Below are positions 33,894 through 43,247 of a DNA stretch of 54,394 bases, in pieces (the stretch's first letter is position 1; each line of letters begins with the position of its first letter). The stretch lies in assembly GCA_023410535.1 (NCBI GenBank), contig JAEYPR010000005.1:1-54394 (forward strand). The letters run 5' to 3'. A model generated the notes under the pieces. That model had not been told where the DNA came from. It was given only the letters and a program-made list of their open reading frames with translations, and ran no database searches. Origin of the DNA: Bacillota bacterium. GTDB taxonomy: Bacteria; Bacillota; UBA4882; UBA8346. Made by a program: the position numbers and the translations under genes.

Positions 33894-34665
33894 GGGATTG
33901 ACCGGGCTCGCTATTGGAGCGCTCTTGCTGTTGTGGGGAATTGCGGCGGCGGCACTCCGGTCGCCGTTATTGCTCCCGTCGCCATGGGTCACCTTGCGGC
34001 AATTATTTTGGTTGACCCAAACAACCGATTTTTGGTGGCATCTCAGCGCCAGCCTGAGCCGGGGTTTAGCTGGCTTTGGGCTGGCTTTTTTGACCGGAGC
34101 GGTCGTTGGCATGCTGGCTGGACGTTGTCGATGGTTCGGGGTTTTGATCCGTCCCGGGTTGGTTTTTTTGCGGAGCACGCCGTCGATGTCGCTGATCCTT
34201 TTAGCCCTGATCTGGTTCAAAGTAGAACTGGTCGCGCTGTTTGTCATCTTTTTGGTGGTTTTTCCGATGGTGGTTCAGAACATCGTCGAAGGCGTCCGGC
34301 AGGTGGAACCGGAATATTTGGAGTTGGCCAAAGTTTACCGGTTGACTTCGTCTCGGATTATAAAAGCGATCTATCTCCCGGCCTTGATCCCGTTTTTGGG
34401 AGCGGCGCTCAGCTCCGGCCTCGGGATGACCTGGAAGGTGTTGATTGCGGCGGAAGTCTTGTCCTATCCTAAATGGGGCATTGGAGTGCAAATGGATACC
34501 GCCCGGGTTTATTTCCAAACCGAACAGGTCTTTGCTTGGACCCTGATCGTGGTCTTAATCGGTTTGGGCTTTGATTCGCTACTCGAAGCCTGGTTTGGGC
34601 GAATGTTGTTCTGGAGAGGAAGTCATGACGGTTCAAGTCGCAAACATAACGAAACGGTTTCGTGA
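33868..34665 (+). CDS. ABC transporter permease, NitT/TauT type (second system)
   Basis: This ~265-residue membrane protein has about six helices and an EAA-loop-like segment (YLELAKVYRLTSSRIIKAIY), the coupling site for the ATPase. The open frame starts at 33829, but the ATG at 33868 (MKGFITNRKG) is preferred: GGAGG lies 11 nt upstream and the membrane helix begins soon after. It overlaps the binding-protein gene by 26 bp and the ATPase gene by 41 bp, a sign of coupled translation. Confidence 0.88.
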   Translation: MKGFITNRKGLTGLAIGALLLLWGIAAAALRSPLLLPSPWVTLRQLFWLTQTTDFWWHLSASLSRGLAGFGLAFLTGAVVGMLAGRCRWFGVLIRPGLVFLRSTPSMSLILLALIWFKVELVALFVIFLVVFPMVVQNIVEGVRQVEPEYLELAKVYRLTSSRIIKAIYLPALIPFLGAALSSGLGMTWKVLIAAEVLSYPKWGIGVQMDTARVYFQTEQVFAWTLIVVLIGLGFDSLLEAWFGRMLFWRGSHDGSSRKHNETVS

Positions 34666-35329
34666 GTTAACGCTTTACGCCAATTTCAGCTTGGAGTTTC
34701 CATCCGGGCAGATTACGGCGCTTCTCGGACCGTCCGGGTGCGGGAAAACGACGTTGCTCAATATCCTGGCGGGGCTGGTTGCGGTCGATGCCGGGACCGT
34801 AACCACCGAAGCTCCGGTCAGTTATATTTTTCAAGAACCCCGGTTGCTGCCGTGGTTGTCGCTGCACGCCAATCTGGAGCTGGTGTTGGCCGATCGTATG
34901 CCGGCCGCGGAAACCAAAGAAAAGGTAGCTATGGGACTCGCCGCTACCGATCTGACCGATTATGCCGATTATTATCCCAATCAGGTCAGCGGCGGAATGC
35001 GGCAGCGGGCGGCGTTGGCCCGGGCCTTTATTCATCCGTCCGCTTTGCTGCTGATGGATGAACCGTTTCAATCCCAAGATATCAAAACCCACTACCAAAT
35101 GGTCCAGCTGTTCCTGCGGTTATGGCGCACCGCGCCCCGGACGGTGGTCACCGTGACCCACTCGATCCAGGAAGCGCTTTGGCTTGCCGACCAAATCGTG
35201 GTTCTTTCCGCCAAACCGACCCAATTGCTTGAACGTTTTGAACTCACCGAACCCCAAGAAACCCGTATGGCCCATTACGATCGCTTACAGTCCGTCGAAC
35301 AACGCGTCATGCAAGCGCTTTTAGGTTAA
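34625..35329 (+). CDS. ABC transporter ATPase, NitT/TauT type (second system)
   Basis: This 234-residue ATPase has Walker A GPSGCGKTT, signature VSGGMRQRAALA and Walker B LLLMDEPFQSQD. The switch His is in TVTHSIQEA, and the D-loop SQD differs from the usual SALD. It is shorter than the ATPase at 14948, mostly at its C-terminus. The ATG at 34625 follows AGAGGAAG and is preferred over the upstream ATG at 34571. It is the last gene of its operon. I see no hairpin terminator behind it before 35409. Confidence 0.9.
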   Translation: MTVQVANITKRFRELTLYANFSLEFPSGQITALLGPSGCGKTTLLNILAGLVAVDAGTVTTEAPVSYIFQEPRLLPWLSLHANLELVLADRMPAAETKEKVAMGLAATDLTDYADYYPNQVSGGMRQRAALARAFIHPSALLLMDEPFQSQDIKTHYQMVQLFLRLWRTAPRTVVTVTHSIQEALWLADQIVVLSAKPTQLLERFELTEPQETRMAHYDRLQSVEQRVMQALLG

Positions 35330-35408
35330 CTCCTTTGGTCGACAAACGCAGTTGCAGGAGAAAATTTCTGATTAGTTTGAGTTTTATTAGAAAAAGATAG
35401 CAAAATGG

Positions 35409-35437
35409 TTGTTTTTGGAACTTCATCATGATAAAAT
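35409..35437 (+). promoter_or_regulatory. Likely SigA promoter for the outer-membrane protein gene
   Basis: TTGTTT (35409-35414) and TAAAAT (35432-35437) are 17 bp apart, about 58 bp before the start codon. Confidence 0.5.
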
Positions 35438-35494
35438 AGGCGTGTTTAAACGAAATCAGCTGAAGTATACAATTTATTATTAGGGGTGAAAACG

Positions 35495-36166
35495 GTGAAA
35501 CTCAAATTAATCACAATTGGAATTTTAGTGTTGATGCTTTCATTTGCTATCAGTAGCAATGCTTTAGGCGAAACCGAGAACCATCAGTTTTATTTAATGA
35601 TTGGCGGGATCAACCTGAGCATTGATAGCGATCAATTGGGTAGCATTTATCAACGGGAAGATGATACGACGATAAATGTTTTGCTACCGGAATTAAAATC
35701 GGGCAGCGGTTGGAGCGTTGTTTTCGGAGAGCGAATCGACCGGCTGGTCGGCGAGGTTGAATATCAACAATCTAGCCATGACGGGAAGGGTGTTGATATG
35801 CATGCCGATTTTCAAATGTTAGGGGCCAACGTAAAATACCACTTAACTGATCCTGAAAAAGCGCTTTCACTATATACCAAATTTAGTTATGCCAAACCCT
35901 TACTAAAAATTAAAGATGCATATTACGAGTATGATTCCGCCAGTAACTTGATTGATACTGGTGATGCCAAAATAAAAGGAAATACTTACGGACTTGGTCT
36001 TGGAATTTCCTTTAAAACCTTTTCCCAACTGTATCTTGATGGCGGTGTAACATATTATCGGAGCGATCTTCATCGGGTTAAGGTTGACGCTGGAACATAT
36101 AAACCAAACCCATCAATCAAGGTTGACAGTTATGTTTACAACGTAGGTTTGAAATATGTTTTTTAA
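35495..36166 (+). CDS. Small outer-membrane beta-barrel-type protein
   Basis: This 223-residue exported protein has a signal peptide (KLKLITIGILVLMLSFAISSNALG) and then alternating aromatic/polar strands. Its end, YVYNVGLKYVF with a C-terminal Phe, is the classic signal recognised by the BAM complex for outer-membrane barrels. Eight strands would be typical for this size. It supports a two-membrane envelope. The start is a GTG at 35495 behind AGGGG; an upstream GTG at 35486 overlaps that site. It is monocistronic with a strong terminator. The specific function is unknown. Confidence 0.75.
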   Translation: MKLKLITIGILVLMLSFAISSNALGETENHQFYLMIGGINLSIDSDQLGSIYQREDDTTINVLLPELKSGSGWSVVFGERIDRLVGEVEYQQSSHDGKGVDMHADFQMLGANVKYHLTDPEKALSLYTKFSYAKPLLKIKDAYYEYDSASNLIDTGDAKIKGNTYGLGLGISFKTFSQLYLDGGVTYYRSDLHRVKVDAGTYKPNPSIKVDSYVYNVGLKYVF

Positions 36167-36192
36167 ATTGTGATACATACTCCATCAAACAG

Positions 36193-36229
36193 ACAACCGG
36201 CCCTAAAAGCGCCGGTTGTTCTTTTTTTT
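36193..36229 (+). terminator. Rho-independent terminator after the barrel protein
   Basis: A perfect 9-bp stem (36193-36201 with 36211-36219) is followed by a run of eight T. Confidence 0.88.
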
Positions 36230-36352
36230 ACCGTGATTCAATGACATACTGATGACATGTGGCTAACTTGTTGCATACCATATCAAAGTAAGTTTGAAGC
36301 AGAACCCTGGGTGGCTGGTAATGAAGCCGACCACCCCGTAAGGAGCGATATT

Positions 36353-38194
36353 ATGTGCGGAATTGCAGGTTGGGTTGATTGGGATGCCGATCTTCGCGGG
36401 GAACGAGCCACATTAGAAACGATCACCCGAAAATTATCACCCCGGGGGCCTGATGCTGAAGGGTATTGGCAAAGTGAACATGTTGCCATCGGCCATCGCC
36501 GCCTGATCGTGGTGGACGCCGAAGGCGGCCGTCAACCAATGGTCAAACGGTATGGCGAGCGAACGTTTGTCCTCACTTATAATGGCGAACTATACAACAC
36601 TGCCGAATTGCGGACGGAGTTGGAAAGGCTTGGGCATCGTTTTGATTCCTATTCCGACACGGAAGTTTTATTGGTCGCCTTTATTCAGTGGGGGCCGGAA
36701 TGCGTTGAACGTTTTAACGGCATTTTTGCTTTTGGCATTTGGAGTGAACACGATCAGTCCTTGTTTTTGGCCAGAGACCGGATGGGCGTTAAACCGTTGT
36801 TCTACGTTTTGCAAGGCAATCGGTTGATCTTTGGCTCCGAACTGAAAGCGTTGCTAGCCCATCCGCAAGTGCAAGCCCGGATCGACGCGCAAGGCGTCGC
36901 CGAACTGTTTGGATTAGGACCGGCGCGCACCCCCGGGTTTGGGGTGTTTAAGGGGGTCTCCGAATTGCGCCCCGGTTGCTGGCTGCGCTTTGGGCGCGAT
37001 TCCGAAGTGAAGGTCCGCCGTTATTGGGAGCTGCAAAGTCAGCCGCATTCTGATGATTTTGACACTACCGTTGCCAAGGTCCGCGAGCTGGTGGTCGACG
37101 CCATCAAACGCCAACTCGTATCCGATGTGCCCATCTGCACTTTTCTCTCGGGCGGACTCGATTCCAGTATCATTTCGGCCATTGCGGCCAATGAATATCA
37201 GAGCAACGGTTTTGACGCGTTGCGCACGTTTTCCATTGATTATGTCGATAATGAGCGGTATTTTAAGCCCAGCGCCTTTCAGCCCAATTCCGACCGGCCC
37301 TGGATTGAACAGATGGTTGAGTTTCTCCGGACCCGTCATCAAACAACCATTGTCGACACGCCCCAAGTTTGTGAGGCGTTGTACAATGCGGTGGTGGCGC
37401 GGGATCTGCCGGGCATGGCGGATATTGATTCGTCGCTCTTTTTGTTCTGCCAGGAGATTAAAAAGCAGGCTACCGTGGCGTTGTCGGGAGAATGCGCCGA
37501 TGAAGTGTTTGGGGGTTATCCTTGGTTCCACCGGCCGGAAGCGGTGGCGGCCGATACGTTCCCTTGGTCGTTGGCGGTTGATTTTCGGGAGGAATTACTG
37601 GCTCCGGATTGGCGGGGCAAGATCGGTTTAAAACAATATGTGGCCGACCGTTACCAGGAGACCTTGGGGGAGGTCCCGCGGTTGGAGGGGGAAAACCCGA
37701 TTGAGGCCAGACGCAGGGAGCTTTTTTATCTCAACTTACACTGGTTTATGGCCGTGTTGCTTGACCGGAAAGACCGGATGAGTATGGCTCACGGTTTGGA
37801 GGTCCGCGTTCCGTTCTGCGATCACCGGATCGTCGAGTATGTTTGGAACATTCCGTGGGCGATGAAAGCTTGCGACAATCGCGAAAAAGGAATTTTGCGG
37901 CGGGCTGTCGAAGGAATATTACCGGAAGCAATCATTCACCGGAAAAAAAGTCCCTATCCCAAAACGCATAATCCCAATTACCATCAGCAAGTGAAACAGG
38001 AATTAACCGCAATATTGGCCCGGCCCGATAATCGAATTCAAGAATTGGTTAATTTAAAGATTTTACATAAAGTAACCGAGAGTCCTGATTTTGCAGTGCC
38101 TTGGTTTGGTCAATTGATGACCGCACCGCAGCTTATGGCCTATTTAATCCAGCTTGAATTGTGGCTGGAGGAGTACCGTGTCGAACTCTGTTGA
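36353..38194 (+). CDS. asnB: Glutamine-hydrolysing asparagine synthetase B
   Basis: This 613-residue cytosolic enzyme makes asparagine from aspartate, ATP and glutamine. Cys2 of MCGIAGWVD is the glutaminase nucleophile, and RGPDAEGYW and YNGELYN belong to the Ntn domain. The synthetase domain has the PPi loop FLSGGLDSS (~residue 262-270) and SGECADEVFGGY. The ATG at 36353 follows AAGGAG; the open frame extends upstream to 36257, but a mature protein must begin at Met-Cys. No T-box leader was seen. A wall- or surface-amidating role, known for some AsnB-like enzymes, is possible. Confidence 0.94.
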   Translation: MCGIAGWVDWDADLRGERATLETITRKLSPRGPDAEGYWQSEHVAIGHRRLIVVDAEGGRQPMVKRYGERTFVLTYNGELYNTAELRTELERLGHRFDSYSDTEVLLVAFIQWGPECVERFNGIFAFGIWSEHDQSLFLARDRMGVKPLFYVLQGNRLIFGSELKALLAHPQVQARIDAQGVAELFGLGPARTPGFGVFKGVSELRPGCWLRFGRDSEVKVRRYWELQSQPHSDDFDTTVAKVRELVVDAIKRQLVSDVPICTFLSGGLDSSIISAIAANEYQSNGFDALRTFSIDYVDNERYFKPSAFQPNSDRPWIEQMVEFLRTRHQTTIVDTPQVCEALYNAVVARDLPGMADIDSSLFLFCQEIKKQATVALSGECADEVFGGYPWFHRPEAVAADTFPWSLAVDFREELLAPDWRGKIGLKQYVADRYQETLGEVPRLEGENPIEARRRELFYLNLHWFMAVLLDRKDRMSMAHGLEVRVPFCDHRIVEYVWNIPWAMKACDNREKGILRRAVEGILPEAIIHRKKSPYPKTHNPNYHQQVKQELTAILARPDNRIQELVNLKILHKVTESPDFAVPWFGQLMTAPQLMAYLIQLELWLEEYRVELC

Positions 38195-38248
38195 AGAATT
38201 TCCGATTATGTAATATTTTATGACATAAACGTTATTGGACATAAAACC

Positions 38249-38277
38249 TTGACAAACTGCATTTCTTACCATAAAAT
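38249..38277 (+). promoter_or_regulatory. SigA promoter at the head of the pilus operon
   Basis: TTGACA (38249-38254) and TAAAAT (38272-38277) are 17 bp apart. If used, it gives an mRNA leader of about 365 nt before pilB. Confidence 0.6.
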
Positions 38278-38283
38278 GAAATT

Positions 38284-38651
38284 AACGATAATTTTCTAAA
38301 TTTTTACTCCGCTGCATCATAAATGGATGAACTGTAAATCGGTATAGTTGTCCATTTGGTATTTCGACAAAATAATACTTTGTTGTAAAGCACTCCTGAA
38401 ATTCACAAACAGTGCCATACAAAATCGTGTAATTTATCTTAATAGGGAATTTGCCAAATCTTCATTAAAATTTGTGGTTAGCATGAATTTGATAACTCGG
38501 GTAAGCATCTAAGTTGTCAATCGAACCTAATTTTGGTGAAAAGGCAAAATCCTACGATGGTTGAGACTTGAAATGTTTTTGGTTCCCAAATTTAGCTTTT
38601 GGTCTCAGGCGTTTATGAAAGATAATTCGACATACCTAACTGGAGAAATCG
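38284..38651 (+). other. Long AT-rich leader upstream of pilB
   Basis: No gene fits here. A TGAGAC/GTCTCA pairing near 38562-38606 and short internal complements suggest some fold. I looked for c-di-GMP and other riboswitch cores and did not find conserved ones, apart from a weak AAAGGCAAAA string near 38540. Confidence 0.35.
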
Positions 38652-40358
38652 ATGGCCATTATATCCAGGCAAAAACTCGGTGATTTACTGGTTAGACACG
38701 GTTTTATCACCCCGCAACAACTCGAAGAAGCACTCGCCGAACAAAAGAAAAGTGATGCTAAACTCGGTCTAATTCTGGTAAAACATGGTTATTTGACTGA
38801 ACAGAATCTGATTGAGGTCTTAGAGTTCCAACTCGGAATCCCGCATGTAATCATCTCCAAGAAAAAAGTACCTCCGGAGATCGTCCACCTTGTCCCCGAA
38901 CCCCTAGCCCGCAAATACAAAGTCTTCCCGGTGGACCGCTCGAAAGAACGTTTAATCTTGGGAATGATTGATCCCACCGACGTCTTCGCCATTGATGATC
39001 TTCGCTTATCATTAAATATGGAGATTCAACCGGTCATTGTGACCGAAGAGGATCTCAACCGTGCGCTCGAACAATATTACGGCATGAACAGTTCGATTGA
39101 GGATGTCTTTAAAGACATTGACGTTGAGTTTGAACAGGAAAAAGACGAACAGCAAAACGACGATATCGAAGCGGCCGACGACGCGCCGATTGTCAAATTA
39201 GTGAACCTGATCATGACCCAGGCGGTTCGGGAACGGGCCAGTGACATACATATTGAGCCAGCAGAATTTGAGTTGGTCGTCCGTTACCGAATCGACGGTC
39301 ATTTAAAAAAAGTGATGACCTCTCCAAAGAATACCCAACCCGCAATTATATCGCGGATCAAAATTATCTCGGGAATGAACATCGCTGAAAAACGGGTGCC
39401 GCAAGACGGACGGATTCAGTTGCGTGTTGAAAATACCGGGATTGACCTCCGGGTATCGTCAATTCCCACGGTTTTTGGTGAAAAGATTGTTATGCGGTTA
39501 CTGTTTAAAACCAATGTAACCGCTTCCATGGACAAGCTAGGATTTCTCGCGAATACGCTGGAAAAATTCCGGACGGTGTACAAGCAACCCCATGGTATTA
39601 TCTTGGTTACCGGTCCGACCGGTAGCGGTAAATCCACGACCTTAAGCGCAGTCTTAAATGAATTAAATGATCCGGATGTCAATATTATGACCGTTGAAGA
39701 CCCGGTCGAATATCAAATTCCGGGAGTAAACCAAGTTCAGGTCAATAACAAAGCGGGATTGACCTTCGCGGCGTCGTTGCGTTCGTTTTTACGGCAAGAC
39801 CCCGATATCATCATGGTGGGAGAGATCCGCGATAAAGAGACAGCGCAGATTGCTTCCCAAGCGGCATTAACCGGGCATGTCGTGTTGTCGACTTTACATA
39901 CCAATGACGCTCCAAGTACGGTGACACGGTTGATTGATATGGGGATTGAACCGTTTTTAGTAGCTTCAACCCTCGCCGGAATTTTAGCCCAACGGCTCGT
40001 CCGGGGGATCTGCAGCGGCTGCAAACGCGAGTACACGCTAACGCCGGAAGATCCATATTATAATATTGTTGCAAGTTACCTGCCGGGATTTAACCCGGAT
40101 ATTCACCATTTTTACCGTGGACAAGGGTGCCCGCAATGTAATAATAGCGGTTATGGCCGGCGGACCGCCATTCATGAAGTGTTGATCATCAACCAAGAGT
40201 TACGTTCGACCATCAGTAAAAATGTTCCCGCCAATATCTTAAAGGAAGTTGCCTTGCAAAACGGCATGTTAACGCTGCTTCAGGATGGTTTGTTTAAAGC
40301 GGCGGAGGGTCGTACCACTCTCGAAGAGGTAATCCGTGCGGCCTATACCACGGAATAA
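38652..40358 (+). CDS. pilB: Type IV pilus extension ATPase PilB with tandem MshEN motifs
   Basis: This 568-residue hexameric ATPase drives pilus assembly at the inner membrane. The N-terminus has two 24-residue MshEN motifs in a row (~8-31 and ~36-59, each KLGxxL, then HG, then L...L..Q), which bind c-di-GMP in MshE. It also has Walker A GPTGSGKSTT, Asp/His boxes, Walker B around DIIMVGEIRD and two CxxC pairs (CSGC, CPQC, ~454-500) that hold zinc. The ATG follows a GGAG at 38642. It is the first gene of the main pilus operon, with pilT 35 bp downstream. Confidence 0.95.
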   Translation: MAIISRQKLGDLLVRHGFITPQQLEEALAEQKKSDAKLGLILVKHGYLTEQNLIEVLEFQLGIPHVIISKKKVPPEIVHLVPEPLARKYKVFPVDRSKERLILGMIDPTDVFAIDDLRLSLNMEIQPVIVTEEDLNRALEQYYGMNSSIEDVFKDIDVEFEQEKDEQQNDDIEAADDAPIVKLVNLIMTQAVRERASDIHIEPAEFELVVRYRIDGHLKKVMTSPKNTQPAIISRIKIISGMNIAEKRVPQDGRIQLRVENTGIDLRVSSIPTVFGEKIVMRLLFKTNVTASMDKLGFLANTLEKFRTVYKQPHGIILVTGPTGSGKSTTLSAVLNELNDPDVNIMTVEDPVEYQIPGVNQVQVNNKAGLTFAASLRSFLRQDPDIIMVGEIRDKETAQIASQAALTGHVVLSTLHTNDAPSTVTRLIDMGIEPFLVASTLAGILAQRLVRGICSGCKREYTLTPEDPYYNIVASYLPGFNPDIHHFYRGQGCPQCNNSGYGRRTAIHEVLIINQELRSTISKNVPANILKEVALQNGMLTLLQDGLFKAAEGRTTLEEVIRAAYTTE

Positions 40359-40393
40359 TATTAATAATCACATTAGATTGGGGCGAAACCTTA

Positions 40394-41452
40394 TTGAATT
40401 TAGATGAACTGTTAACGATTTCGATTCGGGAAAAGGCTTCTGATATTCATTTAACAGTTGGCCGCCCGCCCACGTTACGTATTTATGGGGAGCTCGTTCC
40501 GATGCCGAGCTATGACATCTTGACCAATGAAACGATTAAGGAATTGTTGCTCCCGATCCTGGATGAGTTTAAGCAGAATCGGCTGAATCAAGCTGGGCAT
40601 GTTGATTTTTCCTATGCTCTATACAAACAAGGCCGTTTCCGGGTTAATATTTTCCGGCAGCGGGGTACCGTCTCCGGTGTCATGCGGTTGATTCCTACCG
40701 AGATTCCCCCCCTTGAAGTATTGGGATTACCGGAGATTATACCGACTCTGGTTGAAAAGACCCGAGGGTTGATTCTGGTAACAGGGCCAACCGGTAGTGG
40801 TAAATCTACAACTTTAGCTGCGATGTTAGATTTGATTAATAAAGGACGTAGTTGCCATATTATCACTTTGGAAGATCCGATCGAATTTTTACATCGCCAT
40901 AAAGCAAGTATCATCAACCAACGCGAAGTAGGTAGTGATGCCGATTCGTTCGCCGGTGGGCTTCGGGCGGCGCTCCGTGAAGATCCGGATGTCATCCTCG
41001 TCGGTGAGATGCGTGATTTGGAAACGATTCAGACGGCGTTAACTGCGGCTGAAACCGGGCATTTAGTTTTTGCCACGTTACATACAAATGACTGTGCTCA
41101 ATCCATCGACCGGGTCATCGACGTCTTCCCGCCGCATCAGCAAACTCAGATTCGGATGCAATTATCAATGGTATTGCAAGCGATTATTTCGCAAACTTTA
41201 ATTCCCCGCGCCGATATGCCGGGTCGCGTAGTCGCTTGTGAAGTGATGGTTATGACGGCCGCTATCCGGAATATGATCCGCGAGGCGAAAAGCCATCAAA
41301 TTCAAATGGCGATCCAGACTGGCGGTAAACAAGGGATGCAGACAATGGATACTACATTAAAAAATCTTTACCTCAAACGGATGATTACTATTCAGGAAGC
41401 GTTGATGCGTTGTACTAACCAAGATGAGTTTAAAAAGTTGATTGGTGAATGA
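40394..41452 (+). CDS. pilT: Type IV pilus retraction ATPase PilT
   Basis: This 352-residue hexameric ATPase powers pilus retraction, used for twitching and DNA uptake. It has Walker A GPTGSGKSTT, GEMRDLETI and the C-terminal PilT signature AIRNMIREAK (AIRNLIRE in classic PilT). The start is a TTG at 40394 with GGGG about 10 nt upstream; no better start exists, and family members begin with a similar NLDELL. Having both pilB and pilT suggests dynamic pili rather than a pure secretion system. Confidence 0.95.
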   Translation: MNLDELLTISIREKASDIHLTVGRPPTLRIYGELVPMPSYDILTNETIKELLLPILDEFKQNRLNQAGHVDFSYALYKQGRFRVNIFRQRGTVSGVMRLIPTEIPPLEVLGLPEIIPTLVEKTRGLILVTGPTGSGKSTTLAAMLDLINKGRSCHIITLEDPIEFLHRHKASIINQREVGSDADSFAGGLRAALREDPDVILVGEMRDLETIQTALTAAETGHLVFATLHTNDCAQSIDRVIDVFPPHQQTQIRMQLSMVLQAIISQTLIPRADMPGRVVACEVMVMTAAIRNMIREAKSHQIQMAIQTGGKQGMQTMDTTLKNLYLKRMITIQEALMRCTNQDEFKKLIGE

Positions 41453-41473
41453 GTTAATTAAGGAAGGTAAACA

Positions 41474-42721
41474 ATGGCTACTTTCGCTTATCAAGGCAAA
41501 GATCGTACCGGAAAGGCGGTCAGGGGGCAACTTGAAGCAGTAACGGCCCAAGAAGCCGCTTCGAAATTGCGAGCTGATAATATTTATATCACCCAATTGG
41601 CGTCGCCCAAAGTTAAAGCGATAGGAATTGGAACGAAAAAAGCGAGTAAGACTAATCCGGGCAAACCGGTATTTGGAACCGGAATCAAGCTGAAGGACCT
41701 GCTAGTTTTCACCCGGCAGTTTGGGGTGATGATCCGGGCTGGAGTTAACTTGGTTAACTGTTTAAATTTGCTCGCTGAACAATCGGACAATCCTTATATG
41801 AAAGTAATTATTGGAGAGATCCGGCGTGATGTTGAAAGCGGTATGGCGATGCATGTGGCGCTGGCGAAGTATCCCAAAGTATTCCCGCCCATTTACATCC
41901 ATATGATCGAAGCCGGTGAGGCCAGCGGTCAGTTGGAAACCGTCCTGAAACGGGTTGGCGAGTTTTTGGAACGGGAGTTTGAATTACGTAAAAAAGTAAC
42001 CGGCGCGATGGTTTACCCGATGGTGATCGCAAGCGTAGCTGCCGTAGTCGTGTTGATTTTGATGACAGTAGTTATTCCGCAATTTTTAACAATGTTTACC
42101 GATGCCGGGGTGGAACTTCCCATCATGACCCGTATCTTGATTGCAGTCACCGGTTTTTTGCAGAATTTTTGGTGGTTACTGATTATTGGGGTGGTTGGCG
42201 GGTTATTTGGCTTTACCTATTACCGCTCCACACCGCAAGGACGCTATGTCACCGATATGATATTTTTCCGTTTGAAAGTGATTGGACCGGTGATCCAGAA
42301 AGTGGTCTCGGCCCGCTTTAGCCGGACCTTGGCGACTCTGCTGGAAAGTGGCGTCATGATCACCAACAGCTTGGAGCTGGTTGAAAAAGCGGTTGGTAAC
42401 TCGGTGGTCGCTAAAGCGGTCGCTGACGCCCGCCTGAACATCACCAAAGGTACCGGTTTGGCCCGGCCTTTGGAGCAGACCGGGGTTTTTCCCAGTATGG
42501 TCACGCAAATGGTGGCGGTCGGCGAGGAGACCGGTGAATTGGCTTCGATGCTTGATCAAGTGGCCGACTTTTATGAAACCGAGTCCGGTTACGCGATTGA
42601 GACGTTAACCTCGTTGATTGAGCCGGCGATCATTGTCATTTTGGGTTGTGTGGTTGCGGTAATTGTCAGCGCGATTATGATTCCGATGTTTGAGATCAGT
42701 ACCGGAGCGACCATGAAATAA
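41474..42721 (+). CDS. pilC: Type IV pilus inner-membrane platform protein PilC
   Basis: This 415-residue GspF-family protein has two repeated cytoplasmic helical domains and about three membrane helices. It links the ATPases to pilin insertion. Family segments include FTRQFGVMIRAGVNL, EAGEASGQLETVL, GEETGELASMLDQVADFYE and a C-terminal IEPAIIVILGCVVAVIV. The ATG follows AAGGAAG, 21 bp after pilT. A terminator-like hairpin begins right after its stop and separates it from pilA. Confidence 0.95.
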   Translation: MATFAYQGKDRTGKAVRGQLEAVTAQEAASKLRADNIYITQLASPKVKAIGIGTKKASKTNPGKPVFGTGIKLKDLLVFTRQFGVMIRAGVNLVNCLNLLAEQSDNPYMKVIIGEIRRDVESGMAMHVALAKYPKVFPPIYIHMIEAGEASGQLETVLKRVGEFLEREFELRKKVTGAMVYPMVIASVAAVVVLILMTVVIPQFLTMFTDAGVELPIMTRILIAVTGFLQNFWWLLIIGVVGGLFGFTYYRSTPQGRYVTDMIFFRLKVIGPVIQKVVSARFSRTLATLLESGVMITNSLELVEKAVGNSVVAKAVADARLNITKGTGLARPLEQTGVFPSMVTQMVAVGEETGELASMLDQVADFYETESGYAIETLTSLIEPAIIVILGCVVAVIVSAIMIPMFEISTGATMK

Positions 42722-42751
42722 AAAGCCCAACTCATATGTTGCGCTTTTTAT
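42718..42751 (+). terminator. Terminator-like hairpin between pilC and pilA
   Basis: ATAAAAAGC (42718-42726) pairs with GCTTTTTAT (42743-42751), and an inner AAC/GTT adds pairing. The left arm overlaps the pilC stop region. Probably a partial terminator or an mRNA processing point. Confidence 0.55.
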
Positions 42752-42781
42752 ATACACTCTGATGGAAAGGAGGTGAAAACA

Positions 42782-43177
42782 ATGAGCAAATTATTCAAAC
42801 AAGAACAAGGTTTTACCTTGGTCGAGCTGTTAATCGTTATCGCTATCATCGGTGTTTTAGCCATGGTTGCGGTACCAAAGTTCATGGACATGAAAGCCAA
42901 CTCCGAACGGGACAGCTGCCGTGCTAACCAAAACACCCTGGAGTCATGCGTTGAGCAGTTCAAGAATTCTGACGCATCAGCTGCTTATCCAGCTGACCAA
43001 GCAGCAATGGTTACTGCTAATGTTTTGAAACGGCAAATCTTTTGTCCGGCAACCGGTCCGCATGCAGTTTCCGAAGCCAGTACTGATTACACCTGGGGTG
43101 GAACGACGGGTACAGGTGTTGTGCAATGCGCCTCCGCTACTTTTGCAGCAAAGCATAATGTTGGTGCTACTCCTTGA
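42782..43177 (+). CDS. pilA: Major type IV pilin PilA
   Basis: This 131-residue prepilin has a short leader cut after Gly in QEQG-FTLVELLIVIAIIG. It has the conserved Phe1 and Glu5, a helix with AVPKF, and a Cys-containing globular C-terminal part; two Cys near 122-144 bp before the end could form the disulfide D-region. PilD would remove the leader and methylate Phe1. The ATG at 42782 follows AAAGGAGG and is preferred over the GTG at 42773. It sits between pilC and pilD with hairpins on both sides, which fits high, separate pilin expression. Confidence 0.93.
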   Translation: MSKLFKQEQGFTLVELLIVIAIIGVLAMVAVPKFMDMKANSERDSCRANQNTLESCVEQFKNSDASAAYPADQAAMVTANVLKRQIFCPATGPHAVSEASTDYTWGGTTGTGVVQCASATFAAKHNVGATP

Positions 43178-43247
43178 TAAGTATGCAAACTAGTATTTTG
43201 GTTTAATAGTGGGCAGTTTTTTTGTACTGATTTATTGTTTTTACCGC

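Noticed and set aside
36167..36352. T-box leader for asnB
   Set aside because: No T-box sequence or specifier stem is present; the gap holds the preceding terminator and a simple ribosome-binding site.
38520..38620. c-di-GMP (GEMM) riboswitch before pilB
   Set aside because: Only a GGCAAA-like string fits. The conserved GACGCAAAGC core and tetraloop receptor are missing.
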